Below the pieces are notes generated by a model. It did not search any database. It saw only the letters and a list, made by a program, of their open reading frames with translations, and was not told where the DNA came from. Positions 25,147 to 34,672 of a stretch of DNA of 64,000 nucleotides are shown here, piece by piece (position 1 is the stretch's first letter; every line of letters starts with the position of its first letter). Source of the DNA: Paenibacillus agricola. GTDB taxonomy: Bacteria; Bacillota; Bacilli; Paenibacillales; NBRC-103111. The position numbers and the translations under genes are program-made. The DNA lies in assembly GCF_011440305.1 (NCBI RefSeq), contig NZ_JAAOIW010000004.1, forward strand, positions 496,001-560,000, read 5' to 3'.

Positions 25147-25959
25147 TTATCGGTTGCGGTACCATTCCATAATTAAGCCCGCAGTTTCTTCCACCGCTTT
25201 ATTTGATACATCGATCACGGTACAGCCAATGCGTTTCATAATACGGTCTGCGTATTCAAGCTCCACATTGATTCGCTCTACATTGGCATATGTCGCTGTC
25301 CGCGGCAACCCCAGCATTTTCAAACGCTCTGTACGGATCATATTGAGTTTATCGGGATCAATGCGGAGCCCAATAATTTTTTTATTGGAAACCGTAAATA
25401 GTTGCTCTGGTGGCTGGATTTCAGGCACAAGCGGGACATTTGCAACCTTGAACTTTTTGTGGGCAAGGTACATCGATAAGGGAGTTTTAGAAGTCCTTGA
25501 TACTCCCACCAATACAATATCGGCCTGCAGTACCCCATTATAATCCCGGCCGTCATCATATTTCACAGCAAACTCTACCGCTTCTACTTTTTTGAAGTAC
25601 CCTTCATCAAGCAGATGGATCATACCGGGCTGATGCCTAGAAGGCTGCTGCATTTTTTGCTCTAAGCCACTTAAGATAGGACCGAGTAAATCAATATGCA
25701 CGAGTTGGTGAAGAATCGCCTGTTGGATTAAATAATCACGAAGCTCCGGGATTACCAGTGTGAATACGATAATACCGTCCTGAGCCTTGGCCATTTGAAT
25801 CAATTTATCAATACCCTCGTGATCTTCAAGAAATGACGTGATATGAACGTCTACCAGATGAGGATAAAATTGGACAGCTGCTGCATGGACTACGGCTTCG
25901 CCCGTATCCCCTGCTGAATCGGATGCTACATAAATAATCGGAATCGCTTTTTCGACCAT
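25147..25959 (-). CDS. yqfL: Pyruvate,phosphate dikinase / PEP synthase regulatory protein family (YqfL)
   Basis: A DUF299 protein of 270 residues. Motifs are YVASDSAGDTGEAV near the N-terminus, the P-loop-like ILVGVSRTSKTPLSMYLA near residue 150, and a C-terminal helix with IGCTVIDVSNKAVEETA. Characterised members are bifunctional ADP-dependent kinases/Pi-dependent phosphorylases acting on a threonine of PPDK or PEP synthase. The target in this organism is not visible in the window. AAAGGAAG precedes the ATG. It follows recO after a terminator. Confidence 0.92.
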   Translation of the reverse strand: MVEKAIPIIYVASDSAGDTGEAVVHAAAVQFYPHLVDVHITSFLEDHEGIDKLIQMAKAQDGIIVFTLVIPELRDYLIQQAILHQLVHIDLLGPILSGLEQKMQQPSRHQPGMIHLLDEGYFKKVEAVEFAVKYDDGRDYNGVLQADIVLVGVSRTSKTPLSMYLAHKKFKVANVPLVPEIQPPEQLFTVSNKKIIGLRIDPDKLNMIRTERLKMLGLPRTATYANVERINVELEYADRIMKRIGCTVIDVSNKAVEETAGLIMEWYRNR

Positions 25960-25982
25960 AGGCTACAGCTTCCTTTCTTTTC

Positions 25983-26013
25983 AAAAAAAGAACTCCCCAC
26001 AAGCCTGTGCGAG
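25983..26013 (-). terminator. Terminator after recO
   Basis: An imperfect stem around CACAGGCTTGTG is followed on the minus strand by TTCTTTTTTT. The stem has a mismatch or bulge. Confidence 0.55.
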
Positions 26014-26072
26014 ACTTATGACGAGGTATATTTTAATGTAATATATTATATTATCAAAACTAAATAAAAATG

Positions 26073-26819
26073 TCAAATTCCATATTTATCCATCTGGTCC
26101 AGAAAGTTACGTGATTTCAATGGGACGCCGATTTGTGCATCAAAATAAGAACGCATTAAGTTTTTCAAGCTGGTCTTGGTTTCTGGTTTTACATCAATCT
26201 GGCCAAGCCTCGTAATATCCATTCGAGCAAATAAACGAATTAATTTGAGTGTTCCTGACGAAAGAATAAGGGCTTTAAGGTCTTTAAAGCGGCAGCTTCC
26301 ACACAGCATCCCACCCAGCGCCGCGCTGAAAGCCATCTCATTATCTTCCCTCCGACAGGCTACACAAACTTCCAGCTCCGGCAGATAGCCAGCATGTGTC
26401 CAAATTTTCATTTCATATATGAAAGAAATAATCTGCATATCTTTATGCTCAATAAGGCCTTTCATTGCGGCATTCAGCTGGTCGAAGAGATAAGGATTCG
26501 CCTCTTGGTCAGCCAGCATCCGGTCCGTTAATTCCGCCATATAGGAAGCATAAGCAGAAAGATGCAAATCTTCGCGGATAGCATGGTGCGAATCCACAAT
26601 TTCCGCATGTTTCAAAGTGCCCAGCTGCCCGGAGCGAAAAAACAAATATTGACCCGAAGTGAATAATTGGGAAACCGAGCCATAACGACTTTTTAATTTC
26701 TTGGCACCTCTTACTATAACGGCGATTTTGCCCATTTCACGGGAAAATATCGTAATAATTTTATTACCTTCCCCATAATCCATACTGCGAATGACGATTC
26801 CTTGTACCTGATACTGCAT
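26073..26819 (-). CDS. recO: DNA repair protein RecO
   Basis: The N-terminal OB-fold (VQGIVIRSMDYGEGNKIITIFSREMGKIAVIVRGAKK) and the C-terminal domain with the four-cysteine zinc site CVACRREDNEMAF...MLCGSC (near 150-175) are complete. RecO loads RecA on SSB-coated single-stranded DNA together with RecR. GGGGGAAA precedes the ATG. It is the last gene of the run from yqfC, sharing the strand and tight spacing with era and yqzL. Confidence 0.96.
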   Translation of the reverse strand: MQYQVQGIVIRSMDYGEGNKIITIFSREMGKIAVIVRGAKKLKSRYGSVSQLFTSGQYLFFRSGQLGTLKHAEIVDSHHAIREDLHLSAYASYMAELTDRMLADQEANPYLFDQLNAAMKGLIEHKDMQIISFIYEMKIWTHAGYLPELEVCVACRREDNEMAFSAALGGMLCGSCRFKDLKALILSSGTLKLIRLFARMDITRLGQIDVKPETKTSLKNLMRSYFDAQIGVPLKSRNFLDQMDKYGI

Positions 26820-26849
26820 CGCCGGTTTCCCCCATGCCCCACATTAACG

Positions 26850-26990
26850 CTATTGTAACGTATCCTCGGACTCGTCATTCAAGTCCTCGTCTGTTTCATC
26901 CGAAACGGAGTCCATATTGATCTCTTTATAAAGCAAATAAGCATCGACATCGCCTGTTAATGAAAAATACTGCCATGAAAAATCTCTCAT
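26850..26990 (-). CDS. yqzL: YqzL-like small protein
   Basis: The 46-residue product MRDFSWQYFSLTGDVDAYLLYKE... matches the small YqzL family, whose N-terminus reads xxFxWxxFSxTGxVDxYLLxKE. It is known from the same place between era and recO. The rest is an acidic tail. The open frame is longer, but GGAGAGGGG lies 7 nt before the ATG at 26990. Its function is unknown. Confidence 0.82.
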   Translation of the reverse strand: MRDFSWQYFSLTGDVDAYLLYKEINMDSVSDETDEDLNDESEDTLQ

Positions 26991-27126
26991 ACTGCATCCC
27001 CTCTCCATAAGCCAACAACGTTTAGGATGGGGAGAAGCATGAATAATTATGTGTTGCAATAACTGCCACAGTCGATTGGAAACTAAGGACCAACCCACTG
27101 TTGCCGATACCTGATAAAATTGTTTC

Positions 27127-28038
27127 TTAATCGTTGCGGAAGCCTAAGTCACGCAAAACCCGATCCTGGTTCCGCCAGTCCTTTTTCACTTTGACCCAAA
27201 GCTCAAGAAAAGTTTTGGAGCCCAGCAGGGCCTCTATATCGTAACGCGCTTTTTGCCCGATTTCTTTTAACAAAGCACCTTTTTTTCCGATAATAATCCC
27301 TTTTTGCGAATCCCGCTCCACATAAATTACCGCCGATATATGCACCACTCCATTGTCCTCTACCTTCATGTCTTCAATGCCGACAGCAATAGAATGGGGG
27401 ATTTCTTCGCGGGTCAAATGCAAAATCTTCTCGCGGATCAGCTCTGCGCAAACAAATTGCTCCGGGTGGTCAGTCACTTGGTCAGTAGGATAATATTGCG
27501 GCCCTGGCACTAAATATTTACCAATCTGTTCCAGAAGCGTGTTTACATTATTGCCATTTTTCGCCGATACCGGAATGATTTCTGCAAAATCATACAAATC
27601 CTTGTACTTCACAATCGTTGGCAATAGCTCCTCCGGCTGTACTTGGTCAATTTTGTTCATAACCAAAATTACTGGCTTCGTTACCTTCTTGAGGTTCTCA
27701 ATAATAAAGCGGTCGCCGCCGCCAATTCCTTCGACAACATCGATTAGCAGCAATACCGCATCAACCTCGCGCAAAGAGCTCTCTGCTGTTTTCATCATAT
27801 AATCGCCTAGCTTTGATTGCGGCTTGTGGATACCCGGCGTATCAAGAAATACAATTTGCATATCGTCGGTTGTATAAACGCCGTGAATTTTGTTGCGTGT
27901 GGTTTGCGGTTTGTCGGACATAATAGCAATTTTTTGCCCTATGACCTGGTTCATCAAAGTAGATTTACCCACGTTCGGGCGGCCAATTATGGCGACAAAG
28001 CCGGATTTAAATGCTTTTTTAGGGGTAGATGCTGTCAT
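27127..28038 (-). CDS. era: Ribosome-assembly GTPase Era
   Basis: The G domain has [13 protein letters not shown] (G1), DTPGIHKPQ (G3) and VMNKIDQ (G4). The C-terminal KH domain has [20 protein letters not shown]. The 303-residue length is standard. Era binds the 3' end of 16S rRNA and assists 30S maturation. The start has GGAGG upstream, only 2 nt from the cdd stop, so cdd and era are coupled. Confidence 0.97.
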   Translation of the reverse strand: MTASTPKKAFKSGFVAIIGRPNVGKSTLMNQVIGQKIAIMSDKPQTTRNKIHGVYTTDDMQIVFLDTPGIHKPQSKLGDYMMKTAESSLREVDAVLLLIDVVEGIGGGDRFIIENLKKVTKPVILVMNKIDQVQPEELLPTIVKYKDLYDFAEIIPVSAKNGNNVNTLLEQIGKYLVPGPQYYPTDQVTDHPEQFVCAELIREKILHLTREEIPHSIAVGIEDMKVEDNGVVHISAVIYVERDSQKGIIIGKKGALLKEIGQKARYDIEALLGSKTFLELWVKVKKDWRNQDRVLRDLGFRND

Positions 28039-28040
28039 TA

Positions 28041-28454
28041 TTAGGTTGTTCCTCCATTTAGATCGTTTTGGGTAAAAGCACCAGGAAGCAGCTCGGCCAC
28101 TGTCATTTCAATCATGTCGCCTTGTAAATTTGCCATATAAACGGGCATATCAGGAGCACATAGCTCCATTAGCACCTGGCGGCATACCCCGCAGGGTGAA
28201 ATGGGATGGGGCGTATCGCCCACGACAGCAATCGCTACAAAGGTATTAGGCGCTTTTCCATCAGCAATCGCGCGAAACAGCGCTGTACGCTCTGCACAAT
28301 TCGTCGGGCTGTAAGCGGCATTTTCCACATTGCAGCCTTGGTGCACATGCCCGTCTGCATCCAGTAAAGCACTGCCCACTTTGAAATGCGAATAAGGCAC
28401 ATAAGCCTTTTCCCTAGCTTCCATGGCTAGTTGGATCAATTGCTGTTTGTCCAT
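28041..28454 (-). CDS. cdd: Cytidine deaminase
   Basis: The homotetrameric-type cytidine deaminase fold is evident: [14 protein letters not shown], the catalytic [16 protein letters not shown] with Cys and Glu, and the zinc pair PCGVCRQVL. It converts cytidine and deoxycytidine to uridine forms in pyrimidine salvage. The 137-residue length is normal. It lies between dgkA and era as in Bacillus subtilis. Confidence 0.96.
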   Translation of the reverse strand: MDKQQLIQLAMEAREKAYVPYSHFKVGSALLDADGHVHQGCNVENAAYSPTNCAERTALFRAIADGKAPNTFVAIAVVGDTPHPISPCGVCRQVLMELCAPDMPVYMANLQGDMIEMTVAELLPGAFTQNDLNGGTT

Positions 28455-28468
28455 CCGCTCATCCCTTC

Positions 28469-29167
28469 CTAGTTTATTACATAATAAATAGCGAAAGTTA
28501 TACAGGTGCCAACCAAGCCACCCAGGATAAGCGAAGCCAAGGAGCGGCTTCGTTTATCATAAAGCACCAGCATAACCAAAAATGCCAAGAAGTAAGCCAA
28601 CAACACCACATAGGTAATGCTGGAATAAAAGGCAATACAGGTAGCAATGGCAAATGCAATTGCAGATAATAAAGACAGTCGGTACCTGCTGTCCTTGCTG
28701 GAGAAGCGAGTATCCAGCACAATGGTCGCCAGTGCAACTAAACTTATTAATATCCATAAGGTAGCTGCTGAAAAAGCCATCCCGCCAGATGTCCTTACAT
28801 TTCGGAACAATTGGTCAACAGGCTCATAAAATACAACCATGCCGACCACAGCGGCAAAAACCGCAGACACCAAAACGGAGGCTGCGGCCACATCCTTCGC
28901 TATTTTAGCTAGGGGATGATGATCTGGCATGGCGAGATCTACAGTTTTTTCAATCGCCGTGTTGATCAGCTCCGTAACGATCATCAAGGTTACAGCCAGT
29001 AAAATAAACAATATTTCCAGCTTGGGCAAGCGCAGATACAGAGCGAGCAGCATGACAATAAAAGCGGCAAAAAAATGAAATTTCATATTACGCTGTGTGG
29101 AAAGAGCATACTTCACTCCTTCATACGCATACCGAAAGCTTCTGCGCCACTTCAGCATTGAGCTCAT
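28469..29167 (-). CDS. dgkA: Diacylglycerol/undecaprenol kinase DgkA with extra C-terminal membrane region
   Basis: Residues 1-115 are the small DgkA membrane kinase: FRYAYEGVKYALSTQRNMKFH, the catalytic motif VTELINTAIEKTVDL and HPLAKIAKDVAAASVLV. In Gram-positives this enzyme phosphorylates undecaprenol for wall synthesis. Residues about 130-232 add four further hydrophobic helices, making the protein almost twice the usual size. The ATG overlaps the ybeY stop by 4 nt (ATGA), so translation is coupled. The extension has no recognisable motif and is in frame without a stop. Confidence 0.9.
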   Translation of the reverse strand: MSSMLKWRRSFRYAYEGVKYALSTQRNMKFHFFAAFIVMLLALYLRLPKLEILFILLAVTLMIVTELINTAIEKTVDLAMPDHHPLAKIAKDVAAASVLVSAVFAAVVGMVVFYEPVDQLFRNVRTSGGMAFSAATLWILISLVALATIVLDTRFSSKDSRYRLSLLSAIAFAIATCIAFYSSITYVVLLAYFLAFLVMLVLYDKRSRSLASLILGGLVGTCITFAIYYVIN

Positions 29168-29793
29168 CTCATTAAGCCGGCTTGCTCTAAAATTCGCTCC
29201 TGCTTAGCGAACATTTCTTTCTCGGCAGCCTCATTATCGTGGTCATATCCGATCAAATGCAGAAAGCCATGCACGAACAGAAATCCCAGCTCACGCTCTA
29301 CAGAATGCCCATAATCGACACTTTGCTCAATCGCTCGCGGCACGGATATAATAATATCGCCTAATGGTTCATCAAAGGTCGCTTCCATTCCTTCTTCATC
29401 CCCGTAATCCCCCTCCTCTGCTTCTAACCCCTCGTCAAGAGCAGAATCAGATCCTGGCGATTGATCCAGACGATCCAAATCCTTAAGATCATCCTCGTTC
29501 ATGAAATCGTCTGCTTCTTCCTCTTCTTCTTCATTGATGTAGAAGATTTCCATCTCGTCCTCACCAATATCCTGCATGGCAAAGGATAACACATCCGTAG
29601 GCTTATCAAGCCCACGGTATTCACGGTTCAACCGTTGAATCTCCTTATCGTCGACAAAGGTTAAGGCGACCTCACCTTCTGTTACCTGCTCCGCTTCTCC
29701 AGCAAGCTTTAGTAATAGTTCAAGCCTCTGTACGAATTCGGGTGAAATTGCTAATTGGGTTTGTTCATTGTTCCATTCAAGACGCAAAGCCAT
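29164..29793 (-). CDS. ybeY: Endoribonuclease/rRNA maturation factor YbeY with acidic insertion
   Basis: Zinc-binding and catalytic motif HGFLHLIGYDHD near residue 175 and the upstream TFVDDKEIQRLNREYRGLDKPTDVLSFAM identify YbeY, involved in 16S rRNA 3' processing and ribosome quality control. The protein is 209 residues, about 50 longer than usual. The excess is an insertion at about residues 78-139, where 29 of 62 residues are Asp or Glu, between DVLSFAM and LGDIIISV. Core motifs on both sides are intact. GGAGGTAAACC precedes the ATG. Confidence 0.93.
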   Translation of the reverse strand: MALRLEWNNEQTQLAISPEFVQRLELLLKLAGEAEQVTEGEVALTFVDDKEIQRLNREYRGLDKPTDVLSFAMQDIGEDEMEIFYINEEEEEEADDFMNEDDLKDLDRLDQSPGSDSALDEGLEAEEGDYGDEEGMEATFDEPLGDIIISVPRAIEQSVDYGHSVERELGFLFVHGFLHLIGYDHDNEAAEKEMFAKQERILEQAGLMR

Positions 29794-29811
29794 GGTTTAC
29801 CTCCTTTATGC

Positions 29812-32055
29812 CTATTTGGTTACCACTGCCGATTGGTTCTCTGTGGATAAACTCGTAGGCGGATATTCAATTCGGGAATGAAAAATTCCAAGCAGAGTTT
29901 CATTTAAGGTTTTGGCGATTTGGTCAAGCTCCTTGGTGGTCAGGTCGCATTCATTAAACTGCCCATCATCCAGCCGCCCTTTAATAATTTTACGAACCAT
30001 CGAATCAATCTGCTCCAGGTTTGGGCTGCGCAGTGAGCGGACAGCCGCCTCGACACAATCGGCAATCCCTACAATCGCCGCTTCCTTGGACTGTGCCATG
30101 GGACCTGGATACCGATAGTCAAGCTCCTCTACAGGATTCGGATCATTTGCCGCCTCCGCGATTTTCTTCGCTTTGTAGTAAAAAAATTGCAGCAATGTCG
30201 TCCCATGGTGCTGCTCGGCAATATCGCGGATTGGTTTGGGAATATGATGCTCTTTCAGCAGCTCAACGCCATCTCTCGCATGGGCAACAATGATAGATTT
30301 GCTAAGGGCAGGATCCATCTTGTCATGCGGATTCTCGATATTCGTCTGGTTTTCGATAAAATAGGCTGGACGCTTCGTTTTGCCAATGTCATGGTAATAA
30401 GCGCCCACCCTGCATAGCAGACCATCCGCACCAATCGCCTCTGCCGCTGTCTCTGCCAAATTCCCAACCATAATACTGTGGTGGTAGGTTCCCGGTGTTT
30501 CCGTTAGCAACTTGCGCAGCAAAGGATGGTTCGGGTTGGACAGCTCAACAAGCTTTAATGGCGATAGGATACCAAATGCAGCTTCGAAGAATGGCAAAAG
30601 GCCAATAACGAACACGGCGGTTAGCAAGCCGCTGCCCACAATAAAGGAAAGCGCGAACAACATATTACGCTTGCTTTCATGGTCGTCAATAAGCAGCAGC
30701 GACCCGAGAAGCAGCATTCCCATTAAGGCAACAGCCATTCCCGCTTTCAAGATTGAGGAGCGCTGGCTCGCCCGCTGGATGGAGAAAATGGCTGCAAACG
30801 AAGTAACCAACGTGACCAGACCATAACGAAAATCAAAGGACTGTAGATGGTCGGTGTTAAAGATCATGCTAGCCATCACGCTAAACAATACCGCGGAAAA
30901 AAAGGCTAAATTGGCATCTAATAGAATAGCAACAAGCATGGCTCCCATCGCCGCGGGTGCAAGAAGACCAATATACGGATAATCTAAATTCTGCACAAGC
31001 GAGAACAGCTTCATACCTAAAATATTCATAATAATGATAAGCACCAGCATGAGCAGTTGGGCATTATTGCTTTTGATCGGCAATGCGCTGCGTCTAACAA
31101 ACATCACTACGCCTAAGGTGAACAGCAATACCAGAATAATGAGTCCAATCCGTGGTAAAAAGCTAGATTCATCCTGCAGCATATCAAGGCCGCTAAGCCT
31201 TTGATAGATTTCTTCCGTGATGGGATCACCTTTATTAACAAGCACATCGTTTTTATTAATGAAGACTGGCTTCACGTTGTCGCGGGCTTGCCCTTTGGCA
31301 GTTTCCGTACCTTTTTGATCCAAAAATTTGTTAGGCGTTACCGCAGCCCGGACGATCTCCTGAACCATCTCCCGGGCAATGCTTTTGGTTAAGGTGGAGC
31401 TATTCACGAGCTCGGCAACCTTGGCACGTACGGTTTGGGCATCCAATATTTGATCGTTCATCAGCTTCGTGACGATTTCTTTGGATACCGGCTCCATCAA
31501 GGTCAAATCTTCCTTAGCCAGCCTAGGCATTTTATAAAACGTTTCTTCAGGTATCCGGTATTGCTGCTCCGAAACTTTTTTGCGAATCTCTAGCAGCAAG
31601 GGCTCATTATACTGGCCGCTTGCTGTGTAGCCTTGAATTTGTTTATCTATATGGTCTTGGGCCAAATTTGGAAAAACTGATTTAAAAATATTAACCTTGT
31701 CGCCTAGTGTTACTTCGGAATCGGCATTAATTTGCTGCAGCTTTTCAAACATGGCCTCAATGAGCTGCTCATTCTTTAGCGATACAATCCGATATACAGG
31801 CTGCACATGCTGAGCTGCTTCTTCTTTAGCCTTTTCGGTAGCTATCGCATTTTCTATCGCTCGAGGCGCTAGTATATTCTTCTCCGCGGTCGTGCCTACC
31901 TGGATATCATAGGTTTGCGGGATCATCCTATTCGTTAAAGCCAAATAAAAGACTGCAGTAAGGATTACAAACAGAAGAAAGCGCACGAGGGCGCTATATT
32001 TCCATCCAGAAAACTGGGATTGAATTTTCTTTTGAAACAAAGCCTTATTGTTCAT
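29812..32055 (-). CDS. pgpH: Membrane cyclic-di-AMP phosphodiesterase of the 7TM-HD family (PgpH, YqfF)
   Basis: The domain order is an N-terminal membrane helix, an extracellular 7TMR-HDED domain (about 40-300), seven membrane helices (about 305-500) and a cytoplasmic HD domain with HHSIMVGNLAE and YHDIGKTKRP. The 747-residue length is normal. PgpH hydrolyses cyclic-di-AMP to pApA, adjusting osmotic and potassium homeostasis. The motif metal ligands H...HD...H are visible. It lies between phoH and ybeY as in Bacillus. Confidence 0.95.
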   Translation of the reverse strand: MNNKALFQKKIQSQFSGWKYSALVRFLLFVILTAVFYLALTNRMIPQTYDIQVGTTAEKNILAPRAIENAIATEKAKEEAAQHVQPVYRIVSLKNEQLIEAMFEKLQQINADSEVTLGDKVNIFKSVFPNLAQDHIDKQIQGYTASGQYNEPLLLEIRKKVSEQQYRIPEETFYKMPRLAKEDLTLMEPVSKEIVTKLMNDQILDAQTVRAKVAELVNSSTLTKSIAREMVQEIVRAAVTPNKFLDQKGTETAKGQARDNVKPVFINKNDVLVNKGDPITEEIYQRLSGLDMLQDESSFLPRIGLIILVLLFTLGVVMFVRRSALPIKSNNAQLLMLVLIIIMNILGMKLFSLVQNLDYPYIGLLAPAAMGAMLVAILLDANLAFFSAVLFSVMASMIFNTDHLQSFDFRYGLVTLVTSFAAIFSIQRASQRSSILKAGMAVALMGMLLLGSLLLIDDHESKRNMLFALSFIVGSGLLTAVFVIGLLPFFEAAFGILSPLKLVELSNPNHPLLRKLLTETPGTYHHSIMVGNLAETAAEAIGADGLLCRVGAYYHDIGKTKRPAYFIENQTNIENPHDKMDPALSKSIIVAHARDGVELLKEHHIPKPIRDIAEQHHGTTLLQFFYYKAKKIAEAANDPNPVEELDYRYPGPMAQSKEAAIVGIADCVEAAVRSLRSPNLEQIDSMVRKIIKGRLDDGQFNECDLTTKELDQIAKTLNETLLGIFHSRIEYPPTSLSTENQSAVVTK

Positions 32056-32159
32056 CGCGAAAGGTCAGCCCTTTCTATACGCATCTTCTTTGCCAAAGAG
32101 CTGCAAGGGTTTCGACTGACTGTTTCATCTATCAGCCTGCCGTTTCCCCTAAGCTGCAT

Positions 32160-33128
32160 TTATTTGGTCTCGTTCTGTCCATTATAAGCGATAATTATCT
32201 TTTGTACCAAACTATGCCTAACTACATCCGCTTCGGAAAATTCAATAAAGCCGATTTCTTCAATTCCATTCAAAATGCGCTGCACCTCGATAAGTCCGGA
32301 TGACTTACCACGAGGCAGATCAATCTGCGTGACATCGCCGGTAATAACCATTTTCGAACCAAAGCCAAGCCGGGTTAAAAACATTTTCATTTGTTCGGGT
32401 GTCGTATTCTGCGCCTCATCCAAAATAATAAAGGAATCGTCCAAGGTCCGACCACGCATATAAGCAAGCGGAGCAATTTCGATCAAGCCTCTTTCCAATG
32501 ACTTCAGTACCTGCTCCGGTCCCAAGACATCGTTAAGTGCATCATACAATGGGCGTAAGTAAGGGTCAACCTTTTCCTGTAAGTCGCCAGGCAAGAAGCC
32601 TAAGCTTTCCCCCGCTTCAACGGCAGGCCTCGTCAGCACAATGCGCTTTACTTTGCCTTCCTTGAGTGCGGTTACCGCTAGGACAACTGCCAAATACGTC
32701 TTGCCTGTACCAGCTGGACCAATACCAAATACGATATCTAATTTCTTAATAGTGGACACATATTGCTTTTGTCCGATTGTTTTTACCCTTATAGGCTTGC
32801 CCTTATGCGTAGTCGCGATATCGCCTTTGAACAAATCCAACAGTTGGTCTGCCTTCATGTTCTTCGCGAGCTCTAATGCATACTTAATGTCGCGCTCCGT
32901 TAAGATATAATTGTTGCGTACAAGCTGCAAGAGCACATCAAACAGCTGTTCAAGTGAATCCATCTCGCTGCCTTGGCCTTGAATAACGATCTCTTCTCCA
33001 CGAGATTGGATGGTGGCATCCGTCTGCTGTTCAATCATCTGTAAAAACTTATCCTGCGGCCCGAATAAAGCAAGTCTTTCAGCCGTATTTTTCAAAGCTA
33101 CTTTGATGAAACGTCCTTGATCCGTCAA
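32160..33128 (-). CDS. phoH: PhoH family ATPase (PhoL/YbeZ type)
   Basis: The 322-residue protein has an N-terminal KH-like region and a PhoH ATPase domain with Walker A GPAGTGKTYLAV near residue 140 and Walker B FIILDEAQNTTP near 232. Unlike ylaK it has no PIN domain. Its conserved neighbourhood with ybeY suggests a shared role in RNA or ribosome metabolism; this is inference from gene order. The TTG start at 33128 has AGGAGAAGAGG upstream. Confidence 0.93.
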   Translation of the reverse strand: MTDQGRFIKVALKNTAERLALFGPQDKFLQMIEQQTDATIQSRGEEIVIQGQGSEMDSLEQLFDVLLQLVRNNYILTERDIKYALELAKNMKADQLLDLFKGDIATTHKGKPIRVKTIGQKQYVSTIKKLDIVFGIGPAGTGKTYLAVVLAVTALKEGKVKRIVLTRPAVEAGESLGFLPGDLQEKVDPYLRPLYDALNDVLGPEQVLKSLERGLIEIAPLAYMRGRTLDDSFIILDEAQNTTPEQMKMFLTRLGFGSKMVITGDVTQIDLPRGKSSGLIEVQRILNGIEEIGFIEFSEADVVRHSLVQKIIIAYNGQNETK

Positions 33129-33156
33129 CAGGCCTCTTCTCCTTCAAGCGAATGCG

Positions 33157-34335
33157 TTATGGTATGATAGCTTGCTCACCAACAATGGATTCTTCCACTT
33201 CTAAATGCACTTCCATATAAACTTTACCATTGTCCGTCTTTTCATGCAAAATTTTTTCATTTACGACTCGTGCTTCATTGCCTGCTGCCGTGATAATTTC
33301 CTGCTTAGCCCGCTCCATACCGAGGCTGCGGGCCTCCTGAAGCTCCAAGGGCTGTTCTAGCAATTGGATCTCCATCACTTTTTCTTGCAGCCACCCTAAA
33401 GGCAGCGTGTAATCACGCCAGTGCAGGCTCTTGCGCTCTGGCAATGTTTCATAATGTTCAAAGGGCAATTCCCCATAGCCGCTTAATTGTAGAGCACGGC
33501 TACCCATAACCAAATAGGAGCGGTTGACGACAGCACCTGTATATATTTTCAATTGCCGCAAAAGTGGCACCTCAATGGATGGGGTGTACCATACAATGCC
33601 TTTAACCTTGCCCATGGCCACGACCGTTTGCCGGTTCAACTCATCTCCCAAAATACCTGAGATCAGGATATCCCCTTTTTTTACATAGGTATTGGGTTTA
33701 ACAACAGGTCGTCCTTTTTCAGCATAAATGGAAGTGATCAATGCACTTTTCGTGGCAACCAAATTCCGTGGATTTAACAGTGGGGGCACATCCGGTATTG
33801 TGGCTTCAACCACTTTGATAACGATCTGGGTACCTTGTACCTCCACGCCAACCCAAGCTGTGCCGGGCAGCTTATTTTGCAAGCTTTTGGAGAGCACATC
33901 TGTATCCTTCAAGCGGAATTTCCATTGCATCTTATAGATGCCCTCCTGCTTGGCTGTCTGTAAAATATCTGTGGTGCTTATCGATTCATTGCCCTCTACC
34001 CGCACCTGCCAAACTAGTGACGACAGCAAATAAAGTCCGATAATAAACCCAATGAAGCCCGCAACAAACAATTTTCTTTTTTCCACTTTATTCAAAGTAA
34101 AGGGCAGCCCATATCTTTGCAGGACATGGATACGGGAGCCTGTCTCTTTTAAAAGCGGGCGAAGCAAGAAAAAATCACGAAGGGATATGCACAGCTGTGC
34201 ACGTGCTTCATGGATTTGAATATCCCAAATAGACATCCGCCGCTCTACAATCCGATTGATGAGCTGTTCGATGCGTTGTCCTCTCACTTCGACTATGACA
34301 TATCCGCGCAACGATGATAGAATGGATGATTTCAA
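33157..34335 (-). CDS. yqfD: Sporulation protein YqfD
   Basis: The 392-residue protein has an N-terminal cytoplasmic segment, a single membrane helix (KLFVAGFIGFIIGLYLLSSLVW, about 88-110) and a large outer domain with POTRA-like character (VRVEGNESISTTDILQTAKQEGIYKMQ). The sequence pattern matches YqfD, a protein of the mother cell programme needed for efficient sporulation. The TTG start has AAAGGGGTG upstream. It follows yqfC by 12 nt in one operon. Confidence 0.92.
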   Translation of the reverse strand: MKSSILSSLRGYVIVEVRGQRIEQLINRIVERRMSIWDIQIHEARAQLCISLRDFFLLRPLLKETGSRIHVLQRYGLPFTLNKVEKRKLFVAGFIGFIIGLYLLSSLVWQVRVEGNESISTTDILQTAKQEGIYKMQWKFRLKDTDVLSKSLQNKLPGTAWVGVEVQGTQIVIKVVEATIPDVPPLLNPRNLVATKSALITSIYAEKGRPVVKPNTYVKKGDILISGILGDELNRQTVVAMGKVKGIVWYTPSIEVPLLRQLKIYTGAVVNRSYLVMGSRALQLSGYGELPFEHYETLPERKSLHWRDYTLPLGWLQEKVMEIQLLEQPLELQEARSLGMERAKQEIITAAGNEARVVNEKILHEKTDNGKVYMEVHLEVEESIVGEQAIIP

Positions 34336-34347
34336 TTCAGCACCCCT

Positions 34348-34626
34348 TTACGGAATATATTTGAGCTCATCAATAACTCCTTCAATGAACACTTCCTCAG
34401 ACAAAATGGCACGGATTACGAGCTGCTTCCCATGAACCTCTAGCCTTCCTTTGGATAAAGCCAGCCCAAGCAGCTCACTTGAAAAATGCAGCACGCCACG
34501 ATGGTTTTCAATATAAAGCTGAACATTCCCGATCATGGTCAGCCTAGGCAAATCTGAAGTTATATCTTGTGGAAGGTCCAGCAGCTTGGCAGTCAATTTG
34601 TTAATCGTCCGAGTCAACGCTCGCAT
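34348..34626 (-). CDS. yqfC: Sporulation protein YqfC
   Basis: The 92-residue protein has LPQDITSDLPRLTMIGNVQLYIENHRGVLHFS and G-x-L-x-V...IRAILSEEVFIEGVIDELKYI, the YabP/YqfC family pattern. YqfC is a coat-associated or mother-cell protein of sporulation. GGGAGGG precedes the ATG and a SigE-like promoter is found upstream, consistent with mother-cell expression. Confidence 0.9.
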   Translation of the reverse strand: MRALTRTINKLTAKLLDLPQDITSDLPRLTMIGNVQLYIENHRGVLHFSSELLGLALSKGRLEVHGKQLVIRAILSEEVFIEGVIDELKYIP

Positions 34627-34672
34627 GCCTTTCCCTCCCCAAACGTTCTAAAGCCATTACCAGACTGTTTAC

